Shown piece by piece: positions 17,816 through 27,098 of a DNA stretch of 57,455 nucleotides. How positions within the stretch are numbered: position 1 is the stretch's first letter; each line of letters begins with the position of its first letter. This DNA comes from Singulisphaera sp. GP187 (GTDB lineage Bacteria; Planctomycetota; Planctomycetia; Gemmatales; Gemmataceae). The DNA is taken from NCBI GenBank assembly GCA_945868575.1, contig CAMBMH010000005.1, positions 1 through 57,455 on the forward strand, in the 5' to 3' direction. The notes under the pieces are model-generated. The model was given only the letters and a program-made list of their open reading frames with translations, was not told the DNA's origin and ran no database searches. The translations under genes were made by a program, and so were the position numbers.

Positions 17816-18772
17816 TTACCAGCCACCGGGAGTGGTGAAGGGGCCGAAAATGGCTTTTCTTGGGCGGTTTATGACCGGGAAATCCTTGTCCGGAAGGACC
17901 CGTTTTGTTGGGAGTTGCATGTTTCCAAGCAGCGACTTGCAGATTTGCAGTTCATAACGCAACTCGATCATTACCTCAATGGATGCCCGTTCTTTTTGGG
18001 CGCGTGCCACTTTCCTTTCAAGGAATTCGACCTGCTCGGCGAGGAGGTCCAAACGGCCAGGGCCCTTTTGGACATTTTCACCAATATGGTGGCAAGCCGC
18101 GATCACATGGTAGGGATCGCGGGGGAAATACATCTTTTCGTGAATGGGATTTATTAGCAAAGCAAGATCCACCATGGGTAATTGTTTGGCGGGAAAGCGG
18201 CACCATGATGCTGTTGCTGGCAGAGTTGCGTCGGGGAGAGGTTTGTTATCCGGGCCCAAAAATTCGACCATTGCGATCTCGGTTCCCCGAGGGTTCCCCA
18301 AAGGTACAAATCCAATCAAAAAATCGTGGTGATAAAGGAGTCGATCCATGACCATTCCACGGCTTTCCGCCAGGCGAATTTTGAGAATTGTCGACCCCGC
18401 GAAGGCATCGCGTTTTGCGGGGGATTGGAAATGGATTTTACCATCCTTGCGGGTGCCGTTGGGTAATAGGGCATTGATTACAGAATGGTCCTGCGCCATG
18501 TCCAAATCACGGGCCAGGCCTTCAAAGTTATCCCTGGCTTCGATCAATGTTTTTTTCAGCGAGTCTTTGGAATGTTTGCGAAGGGTGTGACCAAGGGAAA
18601 TGGCCTGTTCCAGCTTGATCCATTTGTCGTCGCAGATAATCCCGTATTCGATCCGGATCTTGTTCTCTTCGGATTCGACTTCTTTCATGGTGGAAATCAC
18701 CAGCGGGTCGTTGGCTCCTGGAAATTGGGAGGAGACCAGGGAAGCGCAACAAAGCAGGATGCTTGGGAACAT
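17816..18772 (-). CDS. Exported protein of unknown function
   Basis: About 318 residues with a short signal peptide (MFPSILLCCASLVSSQFPG). Visible parts are a helical region (about 30-95), a beta-rich middle (DGKIHFQSPAKRDAFAGSTILKIRLAESRGMVMDRLLYH) and a C-terminal coiled segment (LDLLAEQVEFLERKVARAQKERASIEV). No family is recognised. The upstream extension to TTG 18790 would place six residues ahead of the signal and is rejected. It probably belongs to the planctomycete-specific pool of periplasmic proteins. Its gene is convergent with the DUF1080-GSDH gene and lies 106 bases downstream of the epimerase gene. Confidence 0.65.
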   Translation of the reverse strand: MFPSILLCCASLVSSQFPGANDPLVISTMKEVESEENKIRIEYGIICDDKWIKLEQAISLGHTLRKHSKDSLKKTLIEARDNFEGLARDLDMAQDHSVINALLPNGTRKDGKIHFQSPAKRDAFAGSTILKIRLAESRGMVMDRLLYHHDFLIGFVPLGNPRGTEIAMVEFLGPDNKPLPDATLPATASWCRFPAKQLPMVDLALLINPIHEKMYFPRDPYHVIAACHHIGENVQKGPGRLDLLAEQVEFLERKVARAQKERASIEVMIELRYELQICKSLLGNMQLPTKRVLPDKDFPVINRPRKAIFGPFTTPGGW

Positions 18773-18878
18773 GGCAATTTCGAATTGCAAATGGAATGTG
18801 AGGGGTAGTCGCTAAAAATTATCCGATTGGCCTTATTGTGCGCAAGGCCGATATAGCAGGAAGATCCCACTTGCAAAA

Positions 18879-19826
18879 TTAACCTAGAAGGTCGATTAGG
18901 GCTCCCTCCAGGAAAGGAAACCGGAAGGAATATCCGGTTTCCAGCGCCACACGGGGCCGAACCTCGCGGCCCGAAGCTATGGCCATCGCAACCTCTCCCA
19001 GAACAGTCCTTAAAGCAAATACTGGCGCCGGAAAAAGGGCTGGTCTGTGAAGGACCTTGGCTAGTGTTTTCGCAAATTCCCGGTTGCTCACAGGGTGGGG
19101 AGAAACGCCATTAAGTGGACCATCAACCTTTTCACAATCGAGAGCATGAATAATAAGACCGGTAATATCGGCTTGGTGGATCCAGCTTGTCGGATAGGTG
19201 CCAAGGCCAAGTGCGCCGCCAATCCCCAAGCGAAACAGGGGTAGCATTTTGGCCAATGCACCCCCCTTTGGGTCGAGCACAATTCCGGTGCGAAGCGCAA
19301 TCCTTCGTTGGCCTTCGATAGGGTTGCTAAACAGTTCCCGTTCCCAGTCGCCAGATAGCGAGGCAAGAAAATCGTTCCCTGGGGGGGAAGATTCGTCCAT
19401 TATTCCCGGTCCTGAGGCGCCGTAAAAACCAATTGCCGAAGCATTCACCCATGGGCAGCGATTGTTTGCCTGGATCAGGGTTTTGCGAATGAGCACGGTA
19501 GGCCGCGTGCGGCTGTCCCGAAGCGTTTGCTTGAACGAGGTGGACCATCTTTTTGCGAAGAGACTTTCGCCAACAAGGTTCACGACCCCGGTGGCCTCGG
19601 AAATGTGTTCCTGCCAATCGCCGGGAATCTGCGGATCGCCTCCGACAATCCGGACGAGTGGGCGTTTGTCGGGGGTAAGCGCACTGTCCCAATAGGATGT
19701 TGCTTTTTCGGGATTTCGGGTCAAAAGTGTGGATGGGCGTCCAAGGCGGACCAATTCGTGAACCAGTCGACTGCCTATTTGGCCTGTGGCACCCGAGAGG
19801 AACAGGTTCCCCGAAGTGGAAATCAT
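18879..19826 (-). CDS. TIGR01777-family NAD(P)-dependent epimerase (SDR39U1/YfcH-like)
   Basis: A 315-residue atypical extended SDR. The Rossmann glycine motif is SGATGQIGSRL (G12-G15-G18 type) and the family fingerprint is NASAIGFYGASG, followed by the SWIHQADITGLIIHAL segment and a C-terminal DUF1731-like domain (APVFALRTVLGEVAMAIASGREVRPRVALETGYSFRFP). Family members are the cell-division-linked YfcH/SulA-type proteins of E. coli and human SDR39U1; no reaction is established. Its ATG follows directly on the TAA of the upstream gene (TAAATG), so it is translated by termination-reinitiation. Confidence 0.92.
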   Translation of the reverse strand: MISTSGNLFLSGATGQIGSRLVHELVRLGRPSTLLTRNPEKATSYWDSALTPDKRPLVRIVGGDPQIPGDWQEHISEATGVVNLVGESLFAKRWSTSFKQTLRDSRTRPTVLIRKTLIQANNRCPWVNASAIGFYGASGPGIMDESSPPGNDFLASLSGDWERELFSNPIEGQRRIALRTGIVLDPKGGALAKMLPLFRLGIGGALGLGTYPTSWIHQADITGLIIHALDCEKVDGPLNGVSPHPVSNREFAKTLAKVLHRPALFPAPVFALRTVLGEVAMAIASGREVRPRVALETGYSFRFPFLEGALIDLLG

Positions 19827-20714
19827 TTAATCACCCACCCTTATTGCATAAAAGCCTGTTTCACGCTCGCCAAAACGGGTCGTTCCCGCAAGTGCCGAGC
19901 CATCCCCTGTAAATAGCCATGCCTGGAAGAACTGTTCGGATCGGGGAAACCGGACAGTGAATTGTGCCGTGTGGTTTGGCATCGCGACTTTGCCAAAAAG
20001 TTCGTAACGCTTGTTGTCCTTGTCGGAAAAAAGCGCCCCTGAAAGATTGCCTTCCTTGTCCGATTCGATTTCCAGACGGCCCATCCTTCGTCCATCATCA
20101 AAAAGGCGATAATGGCCGGTAAACCAATGCGCACCAAAAGGTTTGGTTGGGTCAATCGCGGAGGGTTTCACCGGTTTGACCAGTGCGATTTCTTTTTTGA
20201 CGATCCAAAGACTGGCTCCCTTTTGTTTTTTAATTTTCAGTTGGTTGCCATCTGAGGCGATTTCGAAATCGGCGGGCATTTCCGGGGGAACAACCTGTCC
20301 CAGGTCAAGAGAGAAACGAAAGCCGGCAAATAGCCTGACATCCTTGCCAGATTGGACCAAGGCCCGGTCCTCGCCGTCCATACAGGTGGCGAAACGGTCC
20401 ATTAACAGGATCGGGACCGATTTTTCCGCATCGATCTTTTGGCGGGCCTGGCTGATCAGGATTCGTGCCCAACGCCCCTGGTTCGTTTTGGCAATCAGTA
20501 GGGTTCCTGATATTCCAGCAAGGCGCCCATCCGCTTCGGTCAATTGTTTGATCGAAAGCTCATCAACAGGCTCAAACGATTCTGAAACAGACAGTTTGGC
20601 CAATTCCGGACGGGGAAGCAGATCAAAAGGGCTCTGAGCCAAGCCTGACCGGGAAAAACCCCCAAAGGTCAAAAGTATCAGCACCAAAGGACGAAACAAT
20701 CGTATCCGAACCAT
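19827..20714 (-). CDS. Exported protein of unknown function
   Basis: A 295-residue protein with a clear signal peptide (MVRIRLFRPLVLILLTFGGFSRSGLA) and a strong ribosome-binding site (GGAGGTCCCCCC before ATG). The C-terminal half reads as a lipocalin-like or META-like beta barrel (HWFTGHYRLFDDGRRMGRLEIESDKEGNLSGALFSDKDNKRYELFGKVA), with alternating charged and hydrophobic strands. No family name can be supported. Coupling with the TIGR01777 gene (no gap between stop and start) suggests the two products are needed together. Confidence 0.7.
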   Translation of the reverse strand: MVRIRLFRPLVLILLTFGGFSRSGLAQSPFDLLPRPELAKLSVSESFEPVDELSIKQLTEADGRLAGISGTLLIAKTNQGRWARILISQARQKIDAEKSVPILLMDRFATCMDGEDRALVQSGKDVRLFAGFRFSLDLGQVVPPEMPADFEIASDGNQLKIKKQKGASLWIVKKEIALVKPVKPSAIDPTKPFGAHWFTGHYRLFDDGRRMGRLEIESDKEGNLSGALFSDKDNKRYELFGKVAMPNHTAQFTVRFPRSEQFFQAWLFTGDGSALAGTTRFGERETGFYAIRVGD

Positions 20715-20880
20715 GGGGGGACCTCCGGAGGGATGTATCTTGTCGATTCTAGGGCCCTGGAGTGGTGGGTGGGAAGCAATTGGAAAAGTTCAATTCGTTC
20801 CGGATGGAGAAATGGTTCCTATCAATATCAAAATAAATGAACCGTAATTCGGTTCGGTAACCTCTTTTGGAACAACAACA

Positions 20881-21270
20881 ATGCCTTTTATCACACTCCT
20901 TTTTGCCATCGACCTGATCCTGACCGGTATCGTTGGCTATCAGGTCACTGGGGCTCAAAGTCCCACCGCCCTCATTCCCGCAGCGATCGGGTTGCTGCTG
21001 CTGGTTTGCGGTGTGATCTCCTTCAAGGCTAATCTTCGCAAACATGCGATGCACGGTGCGGCGGTCATTGGGCTTTTGGGTATCGTGGGAACGGCTTCCG
21101 TTTTTTCCGATCTCGGAGTCATTCTCGAAGGAAAAATTGATACCCTTGCCCGTCCCGCCGCCTCGGTGAGCCGCTTAATAACAGCGATGATCTGTATCCA
21201 TTTTGTGCTGATTTGTATGTGGTCATTCATCGAAGCCCGCATGGCCCGTACAGCAAAACCTGCGGCATAA
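20881..21270 (+). CDS. Small inner-membrane protein, four predicted spans
   Basis: A 129-residue protein with four hydrophobic segments (about 3-22, 31-48, 58-76, 98-118). Glycine-rich first and second helices (LILTGIVGYQV, LIPAAIGLLLLVCGVISF) recall small TMEM14-like proteins, but similarity is too general to name a family. It is preceded by a short palindrome (ACCG-TAATT-CGGT, about 20840). The following 263 bases to the sigma-factor gene hold no recognised gene. Confidence 0.7.
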   Translation: MPFITLLFAIDLILTGIVGYQVTGAQSPTALIPAAIGLLLLVCGVISFKANLRKHAMHGAAVIGLLGIVGTASVFSDLGVILEGKIDTLARPAASVSRLITAMICIHFVLICMWSFIEARMARTAKPAA

Positions 21271-21533
21271 AATACTGTCCGTAGCCATTGATCAAAGAAT
21301 CGGGCTGGATGGCAATGTTGGGAATTGAGGACAACTGATCCTCTCCTTTACAGAATATCAGGCCGTGCTGAAGGGGGAAACATTTTCCCTTTCGCGAGAT
21401 AAACGATCTGGTGGATTTCAAAACTTGCCTCAGCCACAACGGGTTGGCAGGGTTCAATCATGACCGTTGTTTTTTGGGGTTTGGATTTGATCGGTTTTTC
21501 TCGTTTCAGATTTAGATCTTTGAAGGAGCCAAT

Positions 21534-22277
21534 TTAGCGGGGGATACCTGTCTCGGAATGCGACAGGACCAAAACCAGATATTGCCACTCCTCCTGGGCT
21601 TCGGCGGAGTTTTCCACGGTTTGCATGATTTCGGATTTGAGAATCTCGCGGAAGCGCTTTCTCAATCGATGAATGGTGACACGAAAAGCACCCTCAGAGA
21701 GCCCCAGGGTCCGCATGGTTTCCTCTTTGGAATGGTCTCCGGGCTGAACCGAAAGCCAGGGTTTAAGTAGGTCCCAACTGTCTTTTTGTCCCTCCTGTTC
21801 CCATTCCTTTCCCAGTTCGATCAGGGCCTTATCCAGAAGCGCCAGGGCCCACGGACGGTCGAACACCAAATCCATAACAGTGAAATCACGAGGGGATTCC
21901 AGGGCCTTTAAACCCAAATCCGACTGATCCTCTCCACTGGGTCGGGAAATGGTGGTGGGTTGCCTTTGGCTGGAATCGTATTGATCTGAAAGGAAATGCT
22001 TAAGAGCACCCAGAAGGTAAGAGCGAAATCGGCCCCGATTGGGATCCGCTCCTGAAAATCCTGACCCGGACAGGATGCGGGTGAAAAAACCCTGGGCCGC
22101 ATCGTGGGCCAAGTCGTCAAATCCAAGCCGGAACCGCAGGAATTCCAGCACGGGAGAATAGTACTGTTCGCAAAGTTCATTGAGGGCACGACGCGACTCA
22201 GGTTCACGCCCACCGGAAAGGAGCACCCGGGACCAGCGGGTGGTTTGGAAAGTTTTATTTGCATCACCCGGCTTCAT
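21534..22277 (-). CDS. ECF-type RNA polymerase sigma factor
   Basis: About 247 residues of the kinase-associated ECF type common in Planctomycetota. Region 2 lies in about 20-95 (RRALNELCEQYYSPVLEFLRFRLGFDDLAHDAAQGFFTRIL, the DLAHDAAQ equivalent of region 2.2), and region 4 near the C-terminus has the HTH HSKEETMRTLGLSEGAFRVTIHRLRKRFREIL. The linker between sigma2 and sigma4 is long (about 95 residues). No anti-sigma gene is adjacent. Instead the kinase gene overlaps its start (22264-22277), so phosphorylation by that kinase is the likely control, as described for STPK-associated ECF groups. ATG 22277 is preferred over the frame start at 22331, which lies inside the kinase gene. Confidence 0.88.
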   Translation of the reverse strand: MKPGDANKTFQTTRWSRVLLSGGREPESRRALNELCEQYYSPVLEFLRFRLGFDDLAHDAAQGFFTRILSGSGFSGADPNRGRFRSYLLGALKHFLSDQYDSSQRQPTTISRPSGEDQSDLGLKALESPRDFTVMDLVFDRPWALALLDKALIELGKEWEQEGQKDSWDLLKPWLSVQPGDHSKEETMRTLGLSEGAFRVTIHRLRKRFREILKSEIMQTVENSAEAQEEWQYLVLVLSHSETGIPR

Positions 22278-24597
22278 GGGCCCCCCCGGATTCCCATGGG
22301 TGAAATGGAACGCCGCTCCACTTAGGCTCAATGATGTTGGCGGTGGATTCTTTGGCAGCAGACCTTGCGGCAGCAGACTTTGCGGATTGCATTTTAGCGG
22401 ACCTTAGGAAATACACACCGCCAAAAACCAGGATCAGGAAACCCAGAAGAATTCCGAGGATGATCAGGGCCATGGTGACGGAGCCCTCCTTGGGCGGAGG
22501 AAATTTGAAACTCTGGCGAATCCTGGCAATCGCAACCGATGTTCGCAGAAACACCCAACGGAGAAAGAAAAAGGAGGCAATCAAGAAGAAGCAAGTGAAA
22601 ACAGATGTTTCGTGATAGACGATCAGCTTTTCCCAAAAGTTCCATTTGTCCGCTGAAGTTCCCCGTGTAATGGTATCGCGCAAAACTCCGACGGTGCTAT
22701 TAACACCCCAGCCAATAACGCCCAATCCCAGGATCACAGGCACGGACAACAAATCCACAAAGGCAAGCCTTAAGCCCCTAAGTTGCCCCTGGGCTTTTTT
22801 GATATCCCGAATGGCCAATGATCCCAATAGCGAGGAGATAATCAGGCTGGAAAGCCCGAGCAGAATCAGGGCGATAACCGGGAATGCCACCTCGGTCAAG
22901 TTGGTCACGGAATTTCGGACCTGTTCATTGGGTATTGGAGTTATCGGGTTGGGACTCGTATCCAGACTTTTCACCGGTTTTGATGCAACAACAAAAGAAA
23001 GAATAAACAGGATCATAAAGGGGATCCATACTGCTCCTACAATGGCCTTTTTGGACCAGCCGAATGGATGTTTGGGAGTGGAAGATTTGGTGGCGGGTTT
23101 TTCCTCGCCAGGCTTTCTGAGGATCAGGCCAAGCACTCCCAAAAAATAACCTGATAGGGGAATTAGCGTGGAAACGAGGGGTGGTCCCCCGCCAAAGAAG
23201 TGATAACAAAGTGCTACCATTAATAGATTCAGATGCAGGCCAAAAAGTCCAGTCGAAATTAGGATTGCACCAATACGGAGCGGGCCCCGCAGTTGTCCTG
23301 GGCGCAGGATAATGGCGCCCTGGGCATTTTTGCCAAGGGTGTTACGGATTAGAAGAATCCAAAAAAAAGGGGCCACGATTCCCACGATCCAGGAGGGCAA
23401 GGATTTGTCCAGGGGCATTAATTGCCCATAGTGGAGTCCCGGTGTTGCGGAGCGGACTTCCGCGATCCAGCCGGTTGCAGGGGAAGGGCCATAAAAACTG
23501 ATGAATTCCCCAAGTTGCGTTTGACTGGTATGGGGCCACGAAAACAAAAGCGTGCAAAGGCTCCCGAGTCCAAACAAAAAGCTATTGGTCCATGTGCGCC
23601 AATTATTGGATGGTGGAAATTTCGGGGCAGCGAGGGAAACCTTTTCGGTTTGTTCACGGGGAATTTCCCCGATGAGCTGGATGGTCGCTCCCATGTCGTG
23701 GGCACTACACCAGCGCATTTCCGGGGAAATCGCCAAAGCCCTCAGGATGACATCATCCAGTCTCATATCCAGGCCGAGTGGCTTGGATGGGGGCGTGACC
23801 GGGTCCCCCGGCCGTTTACCGGTTAGCATCTCATAAAGGACAACACCAAGGGCATAAATGTCAACCCGGTGATCCGTTGGTAAGTGAGGCGTGGATTGTT
23901 CCGGGGCCATGTATCCGGGAGTTCCGGTCATGATGTCCACAGCCTGGCCGGGGATGGTGCTGGATTTGACCTCGCCTATGATTCGGGATATTCCGAAATC
24001 AGCGATCTTGATACGCCCTTGTTTGTCCAGCAGGAGGTTTTCAGGTTTAATGTCCCGGTGGACCACCCCCCGGTCGTGGGCGAATTGGACCGCCTCACAT
24101 AGGGAGGGAATCAGTCTGAGGGCTTCCCGGTAAGGGAGACTTCCCGCTTTTAGGAGTTCGCGAAGATTGGAGCCTTCCACATACTCCATGACCAGATAAA
24201 TGAGGTTTTCCGATTGCCCCGAATCGTGGAGAGTTACGATGTTGGGATGATTGAGGGAGGCAAGGGTTATCGCCTCGCGCTGGAAACGGGTGGCCAGTTC
24301 CGGATCGGTCTCCTTTGAGATGGGAAGGATCTTGATTGCGACCAGTCGTTTCAGGTGTGGTTGGCGCGCCTTGAACACGAATCCCATTCCACCACGGCCG
24401 ATCTCCTCCCAATCTTCAAATTGGGGTAGTGCCCGACCCAATTGTTCCAGCGTGGGTTGTGGCCCCAAACGAAGGGTTTGTTCCGGAGTATTTTGCCAGC
24501 CGACATCCGCCATTAAACACCGGGGGCACATACCCCCATGAAAGGCGGGGCTTATGGGGGTTTGGCATTGAAGGCAGAGGGGGTATGAGGTACTCAT
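22264..24597 (-). CDS. Membrane-anchored Ser/Thr protein kinase with zinc-ribbon N-terminus
   Basis: A 777-residue Hanks-type kinase. Residues 8-27 form a CxxC-x12-CxxC zinc ribbon. The kinase domain (about 60-320) has all key elements: G67-R-G-G-M-G72 P-loop, AIK with K89, VVHRDIKPENLLL catalytic loop, KIADFGIS metal loop, APEQ and DIYALGVVLYEMLTGKRPG. After it come seven or so membrane spans (about 335-760) of no known family and a basic/Ala-rich tail. Its last 14 bases overlap the ECF sigma-factor gene; both are transcribed together, giving a kinase-sigma pair. The kinase end is cytoplasmic; the membrane part may sense envelope state. Confidence 0.92.
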   Translation of the reverse strand: MSTSYPLCLQCQTPISPAFHGGMCPRCLMADVGWQNTPEQTLRLGPQPTLEQLGRALPQFEDWEEIGRGGMGFVFKARQPHLKRLVAIKILPISKETDPELATRFQREAITLASLNHPNIVTLHDSGQSENLIYLVMEYVEGSNLRELLKAGSLPYREALRLIPSLCEAVQFAHDRGVVHRDIKPENLLLDKQGRIKIADFGISRIIGEVKSSTIPGQAVDIMTGTPGYMAPEQSTPHLPTDHRVDIYALGVVLYEMLTGKRPGDPVTPPSKPLGLDMRLDDVILRALAISPEMRWCSAHDMGATIQLIGEIPREQTEKVSLAAPKFPPSNNWRTWTNSFLFGLGSLCTLLFSWPHTSQTQLGEFISFYGPSPATGWIAEVRSATPGLHYGQLMPLDKSLPSWIVGIVAPFFWILLIRNTLGKNAQGAIILRPGQLRGPLRIGAILISTGLFGLHLNLLMVALCYHFFGGGPPLVSTLIPLSGYFLGVLGLILRKPGEEKPATKSSTPKHPFGWSKKAIVGAVWIPFMILFILSFVVASKPVKSLDTSPNPITPIPNEQVRNSVTNLTEVAFPVIALILLGLSSLIISSLLGSLAIRDIKKAQGQLRGLRLAFVDLLSVPVILGLGVIGWGVNSTVGVLRDTITRGTSADKWNFWEKLIVYHETSVFTCFFLIASFFFLRWVFLRTSVAIARIRQSFKFPPPKEGSVTMALIILGILLGFLILVFGGVYFLRSAKMQSAKSAAARSAAKESTANIIEPKWSGVPFHPWESGGAHEAG

Positions 24598-24695
24598 GGG
24601 GTTTCCTGAGGTGCAATCCGCCCACCGTTACAGGAAATGTAAAAGATTGGCCCAAATTTTTCAGAACCGAAAACGGAAAAGCTTGCCGGAAAAAC

Positions 24696-24726
24696 AAAAT
24701 ACCCCGCACTGGGGCGGGGTATTTTG
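24696..24726 (-). terminator. Terminator after the M50-HlyD gene
   Basis: On the minus strand, CAAAATACCCCG pairs with CGGGGTATTTTG around a short loop and is followed by TTTTT. It sits 24 bases past the stop of the 24750-27005 gene and closes the three-gene HlyD cassette. Confidence 0.88.
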
Positions 24727-24749
24727 AGGAATTCGGTTTAGAACGGGCT

Positions 24750-27005
24750 TTAGAGATAGAGACCCAGTTCAAACACATCGTTGATAGTGCGCCAGAGCCA
24801 TTGGACGCAGGTTTCAGGCTTGAGGTAGATTTTGACTTGGCACATGTTGCCCGGGACAAGGGTCTTATCCTCATCTTCAATGTCAATGTAGACAAGGAAG
24901 TGCTGGGTCTGAGGCACAAGCTGTTCCGGGCGACTGCCTGCCTTGACAGCGACGGGGCCGCCTCCCCGGGTGGATAGCGCCATGGGGATTTCCCGGGCTT
25001 CGGCGGGCGGCAGAGTTTTGATTTGTCCTGTCCACTCCCGCATCCCTTGTCCATGTATCCTAAGGACCATCTGGGGACTTTTGATTTTGGTGGTGCTAGT
25101 CCCGGTGTAGTCTGCCAGCCGTTTGAATTCGGCGGTCGTCAATGGAAGGCAAGCGCTCAGATGATTTTCCTGATAGACCACAAAAAGTGGACTTCGGGGA
25201 TCTTCCTGGAAGAGTTTGCCCACATCATCGATCTTCGGCGATTCGGCAATGACACCGTCGATGGGTGATTTGAAACGAAGTTTGTCATTTGTGATTTGTT
25301 CAAACGAGGCAATTTCCACTTTTCCCAGTTCCACCTGCCGAGTGGTTTTGGCGATGGTTTCGTTGAATTTGTCTTTATCGGAGGGGTCGATGGCACGGCC
25401 GCGCTGAACCTGGAGAATGGCGAGATATTTTTCCCCCGCGTCCAATTCGGCCCTCGCCTGGGTGAGCTTGGCTTCGACTTCGCGATTGGAAAACAGCGCG
25501 ATCTCCTCTCCCGCGATGACTCGTTGTCCGGGACGAACTTTGAGCTGGGTCAGGATTCCGGGCGCGGTCATGAACAAACGGCGGGATGCCTCGGGTTGGG
25601 GAACAACCAGGGCCTGCCCACGAAGACGGCTGACGGGCATAGGGACAAGGGTCAACACCGCCAGGACCGTAAGGGCCAGGCATGTTGTGATCATCACTCG
25701 ATTGCTTTTCATGTCGGGTACTCTCCCGCGACGGTAGATGTTGCGTCCCATATTGAAAATCGGCCAACCAACCATGGACGCCATGGACGCGATGGTCAGG
25801 GCCTGACTCACCACCTCAAGTTTGTAAGGCTTGAGGAAATTGTACAGAAAGAACAGGATGCCGAAGGTTACAAACCAGCGATACAAATAGCTGATAATGG
25901 CATAGGTGACGAAGAGAATTCGCCTTCCCAACTCCATGTAGGGTTCCGGTGGAACCTCGATGCCAAGGCCATTGGAGAGGAACCAGTTGGAAATGAAGCG
26001 GTTCGCTTTTTCACGAAGATTGGGGATTTCCATCCAGTCGGCAAGCACATAGTACCCATCATACCGCATGAGCGGATTGCCGTTGAACACAACCGTACTA
26101 ACCGAGCAAACCACCATCAAAGACAGCGAAAGGTTGTGAATAAATGGTTGGCTTGGGGTGTACCACCAAAGGAATGTCGCAAACGCGGCGATGACCAATT
26201 CGACATAGATTCCCGCGGCGGAAATGATGATCCGGTGCCATTTGTTCGGAAGGGTCCACGCGTCGGTCACATTGCAATAAAGCGCCGGGGAAAAGCAAAG
26301 TAACAAGAAGCCCATTTCGTGGACTTCCCCTCCATAATAGCGACAACTCAGTCCGTGGCCGAACTCGTGGATTACCTTGACCACGCCAAGGGCAAGCCAA
26401 AGATAAGCAGCAGTTTTAAAACTGAAAAATTCGTAGTAGTTGGGGAGTTTGGAGACAAAGAGGTCAAAGTTGGTCGCGACCAGTCCGATCGCCGCACCCA
26501 CAAGTAAAAGGCTCCCCAAAAGGAACGCGGTGGAGAAAATCCACCAGGTGTATTTCAGCATCCAGCGCAACAGCTTGTCGGGATCAATGACCGGAATCTT
26601 GATATAGAGCAGGTTGGTGAATGTCTGGATCCATTCCTGACGCTTGCGCTTTTGTCGGCGTTCGATGAGTTGCTTGCCCGCCGCGGGTGAATCGTTTTGG
26701 GCAAGGCCAGCCTTCATCAATTGCTGCGCGAATGCTTCCAAATCCTCAAGGCGAAGCCTGTCCGGGCGATAATGGGCTTCGTAGGCTTTCTGTGCGTCGG
26801 CCAGGGTGCGCTTTCCGTCCATGAACTGTAGGAGGAAGTGCTCGTTCTCCTTGAGCCGGTAATATCTAAGGCTTACCGGATCTTTGATGACATAATACGA
26901 GCGCCCTTCATATTGGTGCTTGTCGACCGCGATGTCCGGGCGCAATCGTACCCGGACAAGCTTGCGTCTTTCGACATCGGAAGACTTGGGCGCGGTGACT
27001 GCCAT
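24750..27005 (-). CDS. PqqD-like + M50 metalloprotease + HlyD membrane-fusion protein
   Basis: A 751-residue fusion. Residues 20-105 resemble the PqqD/HPr-rel winged-helix peptide-recognition fold (SYYVIKDPVSLRYYRLKENEHFLLQFMDGKRT). Residues 150-440 are a multi-span site-2-protease-like domain with the zinc motif H213-E-F-G-H217 and the distal NGNPLMRYD316G motif. Residues 455-740 are a HlyD/RND-adaptor-type periplasmic part with lipoyl-like halves (TAPGILTQLKVRPGQRVIAGEEIALFSN; RFKSPIDGVIAESPKIDDVGKLF) around a helical hairpin and a beta barrel. The metal ligands are intact, so proteolysis is possible. Third gene of the cassette, 93 bases after the HlyD-WD40 gene; probably acts in an export or maturation complex with its two neighbours. 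Confidence 0.88.
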   Translation of the reverse strand: MAVTAPKSSDVERRKLVRVRLRPDIAVDKHQYEGRSYYVIKDPVSLRYYRLKENEHFLLQFMDGKRTLADAQKAYEAHYRPDRLRLEDLEAFAQQLMKAGLAQNDSPAAGKQLIERRQKRKRQEWIQTFTNLLYIKIPVIDPDKLLRWMLKYTWWIFSTAFLLGSLLLVGAAIGLVATNFDLFVSKLPNYYEFFSFKTAAYLWLALGVVKVIHEFGHGLSCRYYGGEVHEMGFLLLCFSPALYCNVTDAWTLPNKWHRIIISAAGIYVELVIAAFATFLWWYTPSQPFIHNLSLSLMVVCSVSTVVFNGNPLMRYDGYYVLADWMEIPNLREKANRFISNWFLSNGLGIEVPPEPYMELGRRILFVTYAIISYLYRWFVTFGILFFLYNFLKPYKLEVVSQALTIASMASMVGWPIFNMGRNIYRRGRVPDMKSNRVMITTCLALTVLAVLTLVPMPVSRLRGQALVVPQPEASRRLFMTAPGILTQLKVRPGQRVIAGEEIALFSNREVEAKLTQARAELDAGEKYLAILQVQRGRAIDPSDKDKFNETIAKTTRQVELGKVEIASFEQITNDKLRFKSPIDGVIAESPKIDDVGKLFQEDPRSPLFVVYQENHLSACLPLTTAEFKRLADYTGTSTTKIKSPQMVLRIHGQGMREWTGQIKTLPPAEAREIPMALSTRGGGPVAVKAGSRPEQLVPQTQHFLVYIDIEDEDKTLVPGNMCQVKIYLKPETCVQWLWRTINDVFELGLYL

Positions 27006-27098
27006 GGATTTGGGGTCCTAAGTGATTTGGATGGCGGGGGGAAAGAAAGGCTTCAGGGAACTCATTTGGCCCCGAAGCCTGGTTTGGGTAATCCGTCC

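Noticed and set aside
21227-21457. Possible 76-residue minus-strand gene
   Set aside because: It overlaps the end of the four-span membrane protein gene, has no ribosome-binding site and no family resemblance.
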